DNA of 64,000 nucleotides from Dimorphilus gyrociliatus (GCA_904063045.1 CAJFCJ010000009.1:910942-974941), one strand, 5' to 3'; counted from the first letter of the stretch, positions 44,778 to 60,202 are shown. Translations and numbers: made by a program. Notes: generated by a model from the sequence alone, not told the origin.

Positions 44778-46610
44778 ATGCCAAACTTTACATTTCTATC
44801 TCTATATTTTGGCGAACTTTGGGCATTTTTTGTTAATATTGCTCGTGTTGTCTCGGACATAACGTTTAATTCGTATTTATATTATAGGCCATGTACGAAT
44901 GATCGTGAATTAGATTTAATATCCTGTTTTAAAATTGACCGTCATATTATCAATGAGACTCTTGAACCGGAATCGAAGAGGCACGAACCAGTTATCAAGT
45001 ATCTGTATTATGGATGGGGTGTTCTATTAGGAGGTCTGTACGGATCTTGGTCGGATTCTATTGGTAGAGGATCGTCTATGATGGTTATATCTATTGGATT
45101 GATTATATTTAACTTTTTAAATATTTTCGATTACGATATCTTAGGAAATATGGAACCTATTCTACTATATATCTCTAGGATAATTGTTGCCTTGACTAGT
45201 CATTATGTGATCATATACACTTTGGCATTCTCATATTGTGCTGATAAATCTAAAACAAAGGAGCACTTATTTGTTCGATTCATCTTTATGGATGGTATAT
45301 TCAGAATTACGTCCATTCTGTCTGCTCTTTCAGCAGTCTTTATAAATTTTATTAATCTTTCTTCCATGCTTCTGCTATCTACAAATTTGAGTCTAATAGC
45401 GGCTATCATATCAGCTTATAAGATAAATGAAAAAACCGCAAAAATTTCTAACAATACGAAAGACACTTCTATAAAAACTAGGAAATTTTATGAAATAAAA
45501 TCTCATATTTCTTCTATAACTCATGCTTTTTGGAGAAACAGAAATTTTAATGGCCGTAGCTATTTAAGCCTATATGTTTTCATTTACGCTTTTAACGAAT
45601 TGATTTATATGTGTATTTTGGAAATAACCACAGTTTACACGACTTCAAACAAGGCCATGCAATGGGACTCTATAACTGTTGGAGGTTTTCGTTTAATAAA
45701 TGAAATATCTTTATTAATTGGCCTTTGTTGCGGGTGGAATGTTTTATCGTATTTTAGTCTTATAGAAGAACCAATAATTATTTTAATAGGGTTGGGAATT
45801 CGACCCTTCCAACTACTCCCTATACTTATATCTGAACCAAATCAGGAGCCCTACTTAATTATTAGTATTATGGGGGGATTAACGTCAATAACTGGTTCTG
45901 CTATTCTATCGCAGTTAATTCGATTAGTTGAACCTGATGAGTATGGAGTGGTGTTGGGAACAACTTTCGGATTAACTTGTTTATTACAAATTCTAGTTGA
46001 GTTCTTCGGTAAAAAAGTAGTATATACCTATATTTATAAACCTCTGAACGTTATATGGGGGCCAATACTTGTCATATCTTGTTTATTATTCCTTATAATG
46101 GGACTCAATATACGGGGTATTATGAATCACAATTTTGAGTCTTACTACAACCATTTGAATAAAGTAAACACTCAAAAGAAAGAAGGGTCTGAAATAACCA
46201 TGCAAACACCGCAAGACCGAAGATTATATAATAGAAAATTTCGTAATAATTATTATCCGAAAATAAGGTCAGCAGAACTAAATTCTGAAGACTCTGAGTT
46301 CAGATCTGAAGTTAAAGGTGATAATCAAATTAGAAATGATAATTTTCAAATTAATAACGGCAGTCTTAACAAACATCTTAATGATGATGATGATGATCCG
46401 CATAGTACAATTGTATTTCCAATTCAATATTATTCTCACTCCTCGGATAATTTATCGAATTCTTCATCAAGCAACGACGACGAAAGGGTTGATAGTATAT
46501 TTAGAAAGTCTATTTCTGAAAATTGCATTATACAAAGTACTCAAAAACTAAAATTGAAACATAGATTGCAAAATACTTCTACATTACCAAAATTGAATAT
46601 AAATAGATAG
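44778..46610 (+). CDS. MFS transporter, SLC46-like
   Basis: Single exon, 610 aa. About twelve hydrophobic segments are seen. After a large first extracellular loop with cysteines (YRPCTNDRELDLISCFKI) comes the MFS loop 2-3 motif GGLYGSWSDSIGRG. The central loop is cytoplasmic (KSHISSITHAFWRNRNFNGR), as in SLC46 proton-coupled transporters. The last 150 residues are a hydrophilic, asparagine/serine/aspartate-rich tail (HLNDDDDDPHS; SNSSSSNDDERVDS). The substrate is unknown; relatives move folate, bile-acid or muropeptide-type molecules. The ATG is 86 bases after the IAP-like stop on the same strand. Confidence 0.82.
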   Translation: MPNFTFLSLYFGELWAFFVNIARVVSDITFNSYLYYRPCTNDRELDLISCFKIDRHIINETLEPESKRHEPVIKYLYYGWGVLLGGLYGSWSDSIGRGSSMMVISIGLIIFNFLNIFDYDILGNMEPILLYISRIIVALTSHYVIIYTLAFSYCADKSKTKEHLFVRFIFMDGIFRITSILSALSAVFINFINLSSMLLLSTNLSLIAAIISAYKINEKTAKISNNTKDTSIKTRKFYEIKSHISSITHAFWRNRNFNGRSYLSLYVFIYAFNELIYMCILEITTVYTTSNKAMQWDSITVGGFRLINEISLLIGLCCGWNVLSYFSLIEEPIIILIGLGIRPFQLLPILISEPNQEPYLIISIMGGLTSITGSAILSQLIRLVEPDEYGVVLGTTFGLTCLLQILVEFFGKKVVYTYIYKPLNVIWGPILVISCLLFLIMGLNIRGIMNHNFESYYNHLNKVNTQKKEGSEITMQTPQDRRLYNRKFRNNYYPKIRSAELNSEDSEFRSEVKGDNQIRNDNFQINNGSLNKHLNDDDDDPHSTIVFPIQYYSHSSDNLSNSSSSNDDERVDSIFRKSISENCIIQSTQKLKLKHRLQNTSTLPKLNINR

Positions 46611-47282
46611 ATTTCTTAGAATTTACCCCATAAATCGTAAACAAAATTGGAAAAAACTGTTGAAGCGTTAATATTCCGTTTTAATAGCTGTAAATAAATT
46701 GCTTTTAGTTTGTTTATTTGTTTGTTTTAGATATTAGGCAGATTTTTCGTTCAAAATAGATATAAAATAAGTAGATAATAGTTTTGTTATTGACGAGTTT
46801 AGGTTACAACCCTCGGCACATACTGTGAGCAAAATGTTCTAAGGGGCATGAAACTCGTCTGTTATTGAGTTTATTATCTCGTTGATAATAAAAAAAACGA
46901 ATTCATGTGCTACAATAAATGTACTAATTATAGCTTAAAACTATTTCTTATCCAATTAGAATGACCGGTTCCAGTTTAATTGACACCGGTGAAATGTCCG
47001 GTCATTATTCACTTGCTCAGCTGCAGCTAAGATCAAGGTCAGTAGACAAACTGAGGTAGCATTTTTTGAATTAATATAATTTGGTGATTCTCAAAGGACT
47101 AATTTACTGGTAAATGGGTTGATTAACACAATTAATATAATAGATATTTGAAGAACAACTTTACAAAGGTTCTGGAATCTTTTGTAGAATACTTTCTCAA
47201 AAGTATCATTGCCGCCAAAAACTGGGCGTATATTAAATTCAATTGTTGATAATCAGTTTTTTATTCAATTTGAAACACCAAA
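46611..47282. promoter_or_regulatory. Intergenic with ACCGGT cluster upstream of DENND3-like gene
   Basis: Holds ACCGGTT at 46964-46970, ACCGGT at 46985-46990 and TCCGGT at 46997-47002. The outer arms AATGACCGG and CCGGTCATT form an inverted repeat over about 45 bases. No ORF recognised. Confidence 0.35.
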
Positions 47283-50200
47283 ATGTCTGGAAAATTAATG
47301 CAAAGCCTTACCGATCTTATTGTTCTTGTCGGAGCAGATTGTAATTCTGGCCTAAAACCAATCAAGGTGAGTTTTTGCATTGTTTTTCTTCAAAGGTAAT
47401 AGCTCTTATAAGAGCAATATTGGTATTAATAAGGTTAAGTATAGCTTTTGGGTAAAAAAAACAAGTTGATTTGCCCAAAATATAGTTGATAAAGTTTCTG
47501 CAACCTAAATTATTATGTTATTGATTAAGCAAAAACATCTGATTTTAACAGACAGCAAGCGATTACGACAAGGATAGAGAGATAGTGAAGACTGACTTTG
47601 ATCCTCAACTGCTTGCGGCTATAACTGCAAATACAGCTTACTTTCCTTTCGAAGATCCACCTGTTGATCCGAAATATCCCCAGGGAGTAGCTCAAGACTT
47701 AACTCTTGTCTTTCCTAGAGATACTTTGCCTCATTATGCTCAGTCTGTGTTTAAAATTGATTTAAGATATTTAATTCTGACTTTAAAATGGTTTTAGGAA
47801 ACAAGATACAATTGATTCAGCTCAATTTTCGGAATGGTTTCAACGCTCGTCCGATAGTTCCTCTTCCTCTTGTATATCCTCCGAAGGCTGCCCATCTCCA
47901 CATTTACCTCCTACTTGTGTTCGCGTTCAAAGAGCTGCCTCTGTTGATAGCAGTCTATCGTCAAATTCTGATGTTTTTCTTCCAAATGTTCCTGGTACGC
48001 AAAAGAATGGTGGAAAATCGTCAGGCAATAGCAGAGATAGTATTGGATCAATATCAAATGATAACTCTAAATCACCTTACGGTACAATGCATCGGCGAAA
48101 GATTAGTAGCGTACGTATGACTCCAGTTCGCCAAATTTCCCAGGCCAAGCGTTCACACAAATCAGAATCAGATTTAGAAACGAACGAATTAGAAAGTGAA
48201 GTCCTGGAAATGTTACGTTGTCTACCTCAATTTTGCTTTCCTGAAGGAATGCGCGTTTCAACCACTAAGAGACCCGATTCTATCCATCACTTAGTATTGA
48301 CAGGTGTATGCGGTGAAAGATTTTACGCAACCTGCTTACGGATTCATAAAGCTGCTAGAATACAATCGGTAAATATTCGTTCATAACATTTATACCAAAT
48401 CCTATTTAATTCAATATTTCTAACATAGGATGAAGATGGTACATTTAAAATAGTAAAATTAACTTTAAACAAAGATGATGCTGACGTATTTGTACCGTGT
48501 TGCTATGTTATGATATCTCAAATTCCTTATTTTTCTGTATTTAAGGAGTGTCTATCCAAGTAAGAATATTCTCTTTTTATTATTCAATATCAAATAATAA
48601 ATTACTTAGAATGAGAAGTCGCATGCGTTGTAATCATGATAAAGAAGATGAAGTTTTAAAGTTATACGCATTACAGCTGACAAGAACAATTACTCCACCA
48701 CCAGGTTCTATGCACTTGGTAACTATCTCTTCAACTTTTCCATTTGTAGGATTGATGCTAAAATTTTTTTATATTTTAGGCAATGCAATTGGAAGATGTT
48801 CGAATACTTTTACCGTCATCTTGTTTCGCTGATCATCCAATAATTGACTTTCCTTTATCAATTTTGTTCTTTTTACTACCTCTTGAGTATATTTTACAGG
48901 TTGATACTTTATTTTAGTTACCGTTTAATATATTCTCTTAAATTTTCCTTAATTTTATAGATAATATCTTGCATGCTAACTCAACACAGAATTGTTATAA
49001 TTAGCTCCAATTATTCAGTTTTGACTATCGCTGCTCAGGCGCTTATACATTTTATAGAACCATTCGCCTGGAATTTTCCTTTTGTACCGATCCTATCAAA
49101 GACAACATTGGAACTTTTAGACGCTCCTGGCTCTTTTTTATTCGGCTGTCATTCCCAGCATCGAAACGAAGTTCTGAAAGTAATTATATCAGTGGAAAAT
49201 AAGTATTTTTATTAGTTTATTTGATTATTTTTTTTTAATATAATAGATTTCGGAACTAATAGTCGTGGATATTGACGAAAGAGAATTAGGCACATGCGCA
49301 TCACTAAAATTACCGACCCTTCCTCAGGATTCAGCTTACACTTTCAAAAGATCATTCCGTAAAATCGGTTTACACTACGATGTTGCTAATCTGGATTCGG
49401 CAGCTCTTTTTAACATCAATCAAGTTAAAGAATCAGCTATAGAACATAGGAGAAAAGTTAATATGCAAATTTCAGCTATTTGCCTAGAACTAATGGTTAA
49501 TTTATTTCGGTAATATGAATAAAGTAATATTTAATGCATTTCTTTATAATAAAAAATATGTATATTTCAGAGATGTCTTACAATTCATAAAACCAAAAAC
49601 TAAATACTTTGATAAAACTGCATTCTTAAAAATTCAGAGGAGTGAAGATGTATTCTTTTTTGAACAAGTCATTCAAAGCGAATCGTTTAATGGATTCTTA
49701 AATGATAGATTTGAAGGTAAGAATGATCGTTGGACACAACTCGAAGAAGCTACTAGAAGAAAATCAAAAACTTCTAATAGAAGTTTTTCATCCTACGAAA
49801 AGTTAGTAAGAATTTAGTTATTTCTAATTGTTTAATAAAAGGAAATTATTTTCCTATTCTTAAGTTCTAACATAAGGAAGGGGAGATCTGAACCGACTTC
49901 TCTAGCTCTAAGATTAGCCTTTTTACCACCATACGAAATATGGAGATTACCAGAATTTCAAATGAAATACTACCAATCTTATTACGGAACTTGTATAAAA
50001 TCTATTACATCTAAACTTGAAGTAAAATAGTCGATATATCTGAATTTAATTTGCTTTATTGTCTTTTTAACATTTGCAGATTTGTACTTCACCAAATCAA
50101 AGAGCTTCATTTCTCTGTATGAGAGGAATTCTCAAGCTAGCCAATAATAAAGCTTTTTCAGCTTTTGAAGACTTTCACTCTCTCTTTTCGTTTAATGCTA

Positions 50201-52889
50201 AACTCTTTCCAGCCAAGTTAATATTCATGACATAAAACTTATGCAATTAATAAATGACATATATTATATTAAACATACTTTTATTTGTCTCTTTATTTTA
50301 GAATAGCTAAAGCGGCATATGATGAATTAAGTGAACAAGATGTTGATATTCTGAAAGACCAAAGAGCTTTTCATAAATCCGAATTATTTATGGTTTGTAG
50401 TAAATGAACAATAAAATCAATGTAAAAATTTTTACTATAGATAATGAATTGCAATAATGCACCACTGCCTTCGAGATATGAAGAAGCAGTTAAAATGAAA
50501 TGGGATCGTATTCCGACTTTACCAGTTTGTTAGTTTTAAATTACTGTTTAATGTTAATTTTATGTTCAGTTGAATACTAATAGCTTTAAGTCAATTCCGC
50601 GACGTCCTTGATGCTCTAGATATACATTTACGACCGATAACGAGTCAAACTCTTTTTGAAGTCTTATGTATGTGTGGAGATGATGAACCTGGCTGCCAAG
50701 GTTGGAAACTTATAAAGCTTTATAGAATATAAGTAATAAACATATATGTTTGTTTTTTATAGTGGTTTATCCAGAAGTATTTGAAGTATTTTATACAAGA
50801 TGGAAAGAACAGGAAGTGAAAAGAACTAACGTTTTAAAAACCGTAATAGGACTCTATTTTAATGATTTTATCATAAAAAACATTAACGCTCTTCTCTCCC
50901 CTAAAAAAATAGGTTAATTCTGAAACTATTGAAATTCATGAATATATTCTTAAATGTTCAGAATTGATTAAGACTGATTTTGGTAATGGTAGAATTATAC
51001 TAACTTCTAAAAGGTTCATATACTTGTTAAATATAATGAAATTTGATTAATTAGTTTATGTATTAAAATAGGATTCACTTTTTACAAGAAGGATCTAAAA
51101 AATGTTTGGAAGTTGGAAAATTATATGATATTATTAAAGTTGAAAAAATTATGCAAAAATCATTTGTGACAAATGTACCTGCACTAAAATTACATCTAAG
51201 AAGTAAGAGAATTATGAAAAAAGATACATTAATTATGTTATTATAATATTTGATAGATAAATCTACCTTTTCCGCCTGCTTTAAAGAAGATCGCGACGAA
51301 TGGTATTGGATTATTGTAGAAATGCATCATGGAAAGTTAGCTGCCGAAGAAGTTCGAAATTTATCTATTGTTTCACAAGCGTCCTCTAATGTTCAACTTA
51401 TAATAAGTCTGTTTCAAAGTAAAGATGAGATTCCCATGTCTCCAAACACTTTAAATAATTTTGCCCAACACCTGGCCCATTTTTTCACTGAGAGACAATA
51501 CGGCAATTACACTCTTACAGAAATTACTAAACAGAACCTCTTACAAGTATTTTAATATTTAATAGATGTTCTTCTCTTTAAAACACAATATTTCTCATAG
51601 GTTATTGATCCAAATGATGATGAAGAAGAAAGAAAATCTGTTGAAAGCTTGTTATATTTGACAGGAGGTTCCTTTTCAATATTAAATATTTTATTTCAGA
51701 ATTAATTCGTTTATGTTTTCAGCATGGGACTCTGGTGACATGACGGAACCCAAGCTATGGGTTGGAATGGGAAGCGGTAAAGTTTATATTTACGATGCAT
51801 CAACGTGGATTGTTACCAAAGTTATTGAATTATCCGGAAATAGAATTGTTAAGAACTTTAAACGTTCCTGATTAAATAATTTATTAATAGAATTTTTTTT
51901 CTTTAAAGGTTTTTCTTTTGGGACTTGGAGATCAAGTGTGGGCTGCATCGTTAGACTCAACAATATACGTTGTCAACAAACGTACATTACAAAGTAACTA
52001 TCGTCTAGTAGGACATAGCGACGCGGTTACTTGCCTTTGCTTCCACAAACCAACAGGGTATTAATTATCTCATGCATCTAATTATTTATTTAAAATAAGG
52101 ATATCCTTTTATTGCAGAATTGTTTATAGTTCGTGTATCAATGGGGAAATAGTCTGTTGGGAACAATCGAGCCTACAGCAGAAAAAAAAGTTTACTGTCG
52201 AAAAATTAAATTGTCTACGAAGCATTCAAATTCATGACAATCACCTATGGTGTTGTAAGTAACGAGGCATATATTTAACAAAAAGTAATTGATTAACTAT
52301 CATCAAATAATGCCATACTTTTTTTATATTTAGGTAGCAAAAATTTCTTAATGAAGTTGTCACTAGGAGGCGAAAAAATTGTAACTGTTGAAGGAGGAAG
52401 TTCCAATCTATATCAATTCGCTATAACAAACGATATTGTAAAAAAAACTATTTGATATATTAGAAACTCGATTAATTATTGACTTTATACTTCAGATATT
52501 TATTGGATGTGAACATAAGAATGAAGTTCGATTCTATAACACCTCTAATGGTAAACAGCTTAAGAAGGTAACGATCGATTCTTGCAAAGGTATAAGATCA
52601 ATGATTCTCTTTAAGGATCACGTAAGTTCAATTAATTTTTGTCATACTAAAAACAATAATATATATTTTTTACTTTTCTTATATCATTTATAATCAGTTA
52701 TGGTTTGGAACTCATGAAGGAAGAGTTATCATAATGGAAATTAAGAATCCTAAAAAATACCATGCATTGGAATTTCATAAAGATTCTGTTAGGTGTATGA
52801 CGAATATAGGCGATAGATATATAGCAACAGGATCAGCCGATGGTAGATACGCTGTTTGGAGATCTGACCTTTCTGATCCAAGAAATTAA
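47283..52889 (+). CDS. DENND3: DENN and WD40 domain protein, DENND3-like Rab GEF
   Basis: Twenty-five short exons (47283-47366 to 52698-52889), all phase-consistent once spliced, give 1,334 aa. It starts MSGKLMQSLTDLIVLVGADC. The uDENN part includes LPQFCFPEGM and HHLVLTGVCGERFYATCL. The cDENN core is LSILFFLLPLEYILQIIS, MLTQHRIVIISSNYSVLTIA and FAWNFPFVPIL, with the dDENN part and YEIWRLPEFQMKYYQS after it. The second half has linker helices (FRDVLDALDIHLRPITSQTL) and WD-like blades (KLWVGMGSGKVYIYDA, VFLLGLGDQVWAASLDSTIY, LVGHSDAVTCLC, LWFGTHEGRVIIMEI). DENN plus C-terminal WD repeats is the DENND3 architecture, a Rab12 exchange factor in endosome/autophagy traffic. MADD and other DENN proteins lack this WD end. 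Confidence 0.88.
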
Positions 52890-53428
52890 GTATAAGAATT
52901 TCTCTTGTTCCCCTCATCCACTTCTACTTTACTATACGACTTTCTCTTCTACTAGTATTAAAAATAGTGTATCTGATGTAAAGTTCCCTTTATATGATAT
53001 TTTTAAATTTTTTCCAGGATCTGATATATTTATATAGTATGAAGTAATTTAAATGTGTATCGTTCAATCCATTTCTTGTCGCCGCCATGTCTCTGAAATA
53101 TTTATTTGTAATACAAACTTTAAGAACGTTGTTCTTCATCTAAACGTCTAATCTTTCATCTGTAATCTCCTTTCAAAGAAATTCTATTCGTCCTTTTTCG
53201 ACATAGATAATTAATTTTGTTAATAAATTTCAACGGCTCTTTCCTTTCAATTATTTAGAAATTTTCAAATTAATAAATAAATACAAAAGAATAATTAATC
53301 GGACACAATCTTAAGACATTCGTTCAATAGATGTCGCTACTTACGTAGGCCTCTGCTACTAAATGGGACAGTTTGCGAAAAAACGTCGACAAAGTATCTA
53401 TTTGCTTTAGAAGATATTTATTAAGAAG
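52890..53428. other. Intergenic, DENND3-like / ASPDH
   Basis: AT-rich spacer and 3' flank; nothing recognised. Confidence 0.5.
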
Positions 53429-54898
<1,470 letters not shown>

Positions 54899-55222
54899 AT
54901 AATTAGGATCTTTTTCATTCTGCTTTGATTTATCTAAAATTTAATAATAATTTCACTCTAATGAATTATTTTTCTATTTATTCTTTATTTATAACGCGAT
55001 TGTAGTGTCTTTTTCTCATAAAAAATTTATTACGAAATATTATCTACGCCATCTGTCGGTGTAGCGAGTCAGAGTAAAACGCTAGTAACGCCGTATATAA
55101 ACGTCATTAGACGCCATCGATTGGTACAGACGCCATTACCAGCCTCTAAAACGGTCAATCGAGGGCGCTTCTCTCCAAATATGGACGCACTAGCGTAAAA
55201 AAAAGGAAACGAATTGTTCGAT
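54899..55222. promoter_or_regulatory. Stonin 5' region with repeated ACGCCAT
   Basis: ACGCCAT occurs at 55046-55052, 55111-55117 and 55130-55136, and TATATAA at 55094-55100, in a patch richer in GC than its surroundings. This is the likely promoter or leader of the stonin gene. Confidence 0.4.
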
Positions 55223-58200
55223 ATGGATTCGGACGAAATACCCATGGTAGAAGATGATGATGTTGTCGAAGCATCAGGGGAGAATATACCGGAAATACGT
55301 GTTCGGAAGGGCTCCGAAAATCGAAGTTTAGCCGAATTACAAGACACGTCTCTGGCACCTTTGGCTAGTTTTGAAACGTTGACCGATGTAGAGAGTGAAA
55401 TCGATCCAAGATCTCCAGATAGAGAGAGCCTGGAGGAAAATGGAACAAGTACTCCTACAGCAAACTCTACACCCGACACTCCGACTCCTCATGAAGATGA
55501 GCCGGTTGTTAATTACGAACAATTCGAACAAGAAGATGCAGAGGATAAGGAAGGTGAATCTTTTCCTCCACCTCCCCCTCCAGAAATGATACTTACCTCA
55601 CCTGATGGCACTTCAACCCCTGCTGAACCTGAGCAGGCTGGTGAAGAAGAAAGAGAATACGAGGACATACCAGAACTACCCGAAGAAGAGTATGCGCAGG
55701 AAATAGCTGCAGATAATGAGGCAGATTACGCAAATGGTGCTCAGTCCGATAGCGTAGCAGACAACATCGACTATTCGCAAGAAAATTATGTTGAGGAGAC
55801 AGAAGAATTCCGTTTGCCTGAGAATTTCGTTCCCTCTGACCCATTAGCTGCGTGGGAAGAAGCCGAACAAGTTGCTAAAGGCACATATTACCAGCCTTCA
55901 GCTCCTGCTCCAGTAACAGCCACAGTAGCTGCTCCAGTACCTGATCCAGCACCCGCTCCAGGACCTGAGACTTCAATTGTTCAAGAAGCTGAATATAAAC
56001 CCGAACGGCCAGAGAAGCCTCCAAAACCTCAACCTCCAACAAAACCACCAGCAAGGCCTGCCGCTCCACCTTCAAGACCAGCAGCACCGCCAGCTAAACC
56101 TCCACCTCCAAGCGTTTCAGCTCCTAAGAAACCAGAAATTCCTCCACATAGTACGTCGATTCATTTTCAAATGTTCTTTATTTAATTAATTTGAAATCTA
56201 ATAGGACCCAGTCAACCTCCTGTCGAAAAGAAAAAACGGGGAATATCTCCCAAGAGATTTGTCAGGAGCCTTGTTGAGACTCCTGAAAAACGGGAAAAAC
56301 GAGAGAAAAAGAAGTTGGAAAAGAAAGAAAAAAAAGAAAAAGCTAAAGAAGCATTATCAAAATTTTTAGGTTTGAATAAAGGTGCACAACCTCTACGAAG
56401 TGAAGAAGTAACAGAAAGTCTGGAACAATCTAATGAATCGTGGAAGCAATTTGATGAAATGCAAGAACGAATTTCGGCAGTTGTTGATAAAGCAAAGTTG
56501 TCTCAACCAAGTGTTGATGAAGAAGAAGAAAGTTTAGAAAGAGAACCTGAAGAAGAATTCGAGCAAAAAGCTGCACCGCCTCCGCCTAGACCGGCTCCTC
56601 CTCGTCCGCCATTCAATTCTCCACAAACTCAACATATTACTCCTGCTGCCTCAGCTGAAAATCAAACATGCGACGTTGATGATTCACTTGTCAATCCAGT
56701 AAAACCTGTTCTGCCAGATGAGCCAGTTTTAGATCTGGATCTCAAAGTTTGCGATAGCAGCCCAGAAGACTCTGAGGACTTTAAGGCTATGGAGCCAGTC
56801 GCCGATAAAGAGGAAGATGATGACTTTGACATTAGGGATGAAAGCGCTGTTGTAGAAGATGTAAAGCCAGCTGACGATAAGGGCTTTGACGCCTTCGGTA
56901 GTGAGGAAAGTCCTCAAAATTCAGAATTTGTAGCCCAGTTTGATGATTTCAATCAGGAATCAACTCAAAAAGCTAATCCCACTGGACTACCTATCGAACC
57001 ACAGTTCAATTTAAGCATGCAAGTTGCTGCACCTGTAGGGTCAACGCAGCAAACCTTTAGTCCTACAAATTCAACACCAAATGAAGGTGGAACTACTAAA
57101 CCTGAAGAGTATTCAAGTCCTAAAGACGAAAGAGCAAAGGAAATAGTATCACCCACAATATCTACACCGAAGGATTTTACGTCAAAAGAGTGTTCATCAG
57201 TAGCATCCACGCCTAAAGAACCTATGGCAGCGGATATTTCTCCCAAAAAACCAGAAGCACCGTCTGTTCTCTTTGATTTATCTCTACAGCCTCTCGAGCC
57301 AACATTGGCTACATTTGAACCTTTAGAACAGGTTGCGGATGCTATAGATAAATTATCTAAAAAAGTGGTTGAAAATCAAAAAGATCCATATCTGGCTGAC
57401 TTTGATCCAACTTTTAGTGGCAATACCAATATGCAACAAGTGTCAAGTAAACCAGATGACATCTTCGAAAAAATCAATAAAATTGCTCAGAGACGCCGAT
57501 CGGAAAGTACCGAATCAATAGACTCTGCAGTATTACCCGTTCGAACAGGTTCAACAAAACGGGATCCATTCAGTACCATTGACGTATTTAGTAAAGAAAA
57601 ACGAAAAAAATCTCTTTCAGAAATGCAATTTGAAAAACGTCAGTCACTTAGTGAATGTTCATCACCGATTTCATGGGAAAAGCCTGTTGTACCAATACCT
57701 GCTTATGTCGATCCAAAACTTCAAGATCCTTTCGAATTCGCTCCAGAAGTAGAGTCGAAGCCGGAATTAGATCAAGAAGTTAGAGCGGAAGTAACTCCCA
57801 AAACAAAACATCCAGAAACTGTTGAAAAAGCCAAAAGTGAAGAACCACAGCCTCAAATTAAAGAAATCAAAGAACGAAAAACCGATTTTGATTTTCAAAG
57901 TGCCAAACTGGACTTCGATGATGATGTATTCAAAGACGCAGCTGTGCCTGTTGAAGATGCGGGAGATCCTTGGGGAGATGCAGATGAAGTTGCTGAGGGA
58001 GAAGGGGCCTTTGAGGACGAAGCCTTTGAATGCTTTACAGAGGAAGCTAAACCTAGTAAAGCCCAATCGAAAGTTCCATTTGATCCATTCCGCACTATAA
58101 GTGAGGACGGAGATGATCCAGTATCTTTTAGCTCAGTTGCAATCAAAGCTACCTACGAAACAAAGAAAAAAGAGGAACGTGAGATTGAAGCTGAAGATGA

Positions 58201-60202
58201 TGGGGAAGATGAAGAGAAAAATTTAAAAGTCAATATTTCGGCGAAAATTGAAGTTAAAGAAGATAAGGGTGCGAAAGTTGTCCCTCTGCTGCCCCCTCCA
58301 CCAAAAGTTGTCAAGGAGCCGACACCACCTACTTCCTCTGATGAAGAAGAGCCGGAAGAAGACTATCAAACCGAAACAAACTTGTCCATGGCAGCTCCCG
58401 TTATTGCAGTATCATCACCTGATGGGACAACGGCTGAGAATAACTTAGTTGAGCTACAAAAAGTATTCGAACCGGAAGTTCTTGAACCTCTTCCACCTTT
58501 TTACGAGCCTTTTAAAGGTACAGGCTGGAAGATGATGATTCGTATGCCCTTAAAGAAGAAATTGACAGGAAATAGATATTGGAAAAATTGCTTTGTTCGA
58601 CTGCAGCGCGTCAAAGACGTGCCGACGATCTGCATTTATGATAACGAAACCGCATCTAAACCTTTTCACGAACTTGGCCTGCAACCTAGTTATCAATTAT
58701 GCAATTTAGGCCTTCAAGCGTTCGACGAATTTGGAAAATGTCACACTATAAAGATTCAGTACATTTTTTATAGAGAAAGAGTAGGAATGCATGCTGATAG
58801 AATTGCTCCCACCATAGGAGATATCGTTCGAGTAAAAGATTTAAAAGGATTAAAAGATATTGTACATAGACCCAAGAAGACAATGCTACTCGACCATCAT
58901 CCTCAAAGTTCGGAGTTGGTTAAATTAGGCTCATTAGATTACGAAGGGATGAAAACTTTTATTAGAGAAGTTGAAGATACCATGATGAGTCTGAAACCTG
59001 TTAAACCCTCTGCTCAGGCACAACCATATACAAAGGATGAAATTACAATAGATGTAGTAGATGAATATTATTGCGAATTGGATCAAGAACATAGAATCTT
59101 ATATCATAAAGCTAGAATTCGAGTATTTTGTTTGGCTTTTCTTTCGGGAAATCCATCCTGTGAATTGGGTATGAATGATATAACCAGGCAGGGAAAAGAA
59201 GTTGTTGGTCGTCACGATATCATTCCAATAAAAACCGAAGAATGGATAACTATCGAACAGACAGAGTTGCATCAACTCATTGATGCTGAGGGCTATAAAA
59301 GAGATACCGTTTTCCGATTCAAACCTATGGATGCCATTCGCTTTGAATTATTCAGATTTAGGACTAGACCTAGAGTTAATAAAGAGCTACCACTACAAAT
59401 AAGAATGTTTGTAGATATTAAAGAAAAATGCGTGGAATGGAGATGCGAAATAATGGTCTCTCAATTTTGGACAATGTCGAGGAAGGCATCGCAGACACCT
59501 TGTAAAGATATTTGCATAAGAATCCCTATACCAGAATCCTGGGTTTACATTTTCCGTGTGGAGAAACGAAAGTGGAACTTACATCAGTCAATGGGATCAG
59601 TGCATTCCACGAAGCGTCGGGCGGGAAAGATTAAGGGTCTAGAACGTCTAACGCAACTAGCTAACAGTGTTTTACCGCCTTCCTTAATTGAGGTAACATG
59701 TGGTCAAGCGAAGTATGAAAATCTTTTCAAGGCCCTTGTTTGGAGGGTTGATCAACTTCCTAGGTTCAACGAAGGTGCCTATAAGCAGCATGAGCTGCGA
59801 TGCAGAATCGATTTGCAATCTCATGACGTTATACCTGAGTCTTACGACGAATACTGTTGGGTAGAATATAACCAACCAAAATCTTGTGTTTCCAGAGCCC
59901 AAGTTAGATCAATTAGCGTAGAAAATCCAGATAATACGGATAGATGGGTACATCACACAGCAAACTATGAATATAAAGTACAGATGTGTATGACAAAATC
60001 TGCTAATGCTACCGGGATGGTGCAAAAGTTAGGTTTAATTGACCAGCAGTTAGCTACTGGTACTGGTACTGATGATGACACACAAGATGAAGATGATAAG
60101 GAAAGTGAAAAAGATAGCGAGGTAGTAGAAGAAGAGAGCAAAGAATCAAAAGAGATCGAAGAACAACAGGGAGGGCAAGTGGCAAACTTGCTAGACATTT
60201 AG
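55223..60202 (+). CDS. Stonin (stoned B/STON-type clathrin adaptor)
   Basis: Two exons, 55223-56150 and 56205-60202, give 1,641 aa from ATG 55223 (MDSDEIPMVEDDDVVEASGE). The first 750 residues or so are acidic and proline-rich, with SH3-type polyproline and AP-2-appendage type DPF motifs (KRDPFSTID, LQDPFEFAP, FDPFRTIS) and a lysine-rich stretch (EKREKREKKKLEKKEK). The stonin homology domain starts at GTGWKMMIRMPLKKKLTGNR. The mu-homology domain follows (HKARIRVFCLAFLSGNPSCE, GRHDIIPIKTEEW, FELFRFRTRP, QIRMFVDIKEKCVEWRCEIM) with a short acidic tail ending QGGQVANLLDI. Stonins link AP-2 and synaptotagmin for synaptic-vesicle endocytosis. It is longer than human STON2 (about 900 aa) and closer to fly stoned B. 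Confidence 0.93.

Noticed and set aside
46800-46870. Possible tRNA-like sequence near GGTTACAACCC
   Set aside because: No cloverleaf with matching acceptor stem or B box could be drawn.
47749-47797. Frame break in the DENND3-like gene
   Set aside because: Short intron with phase 2 junction explains it and yields a continuous protein.
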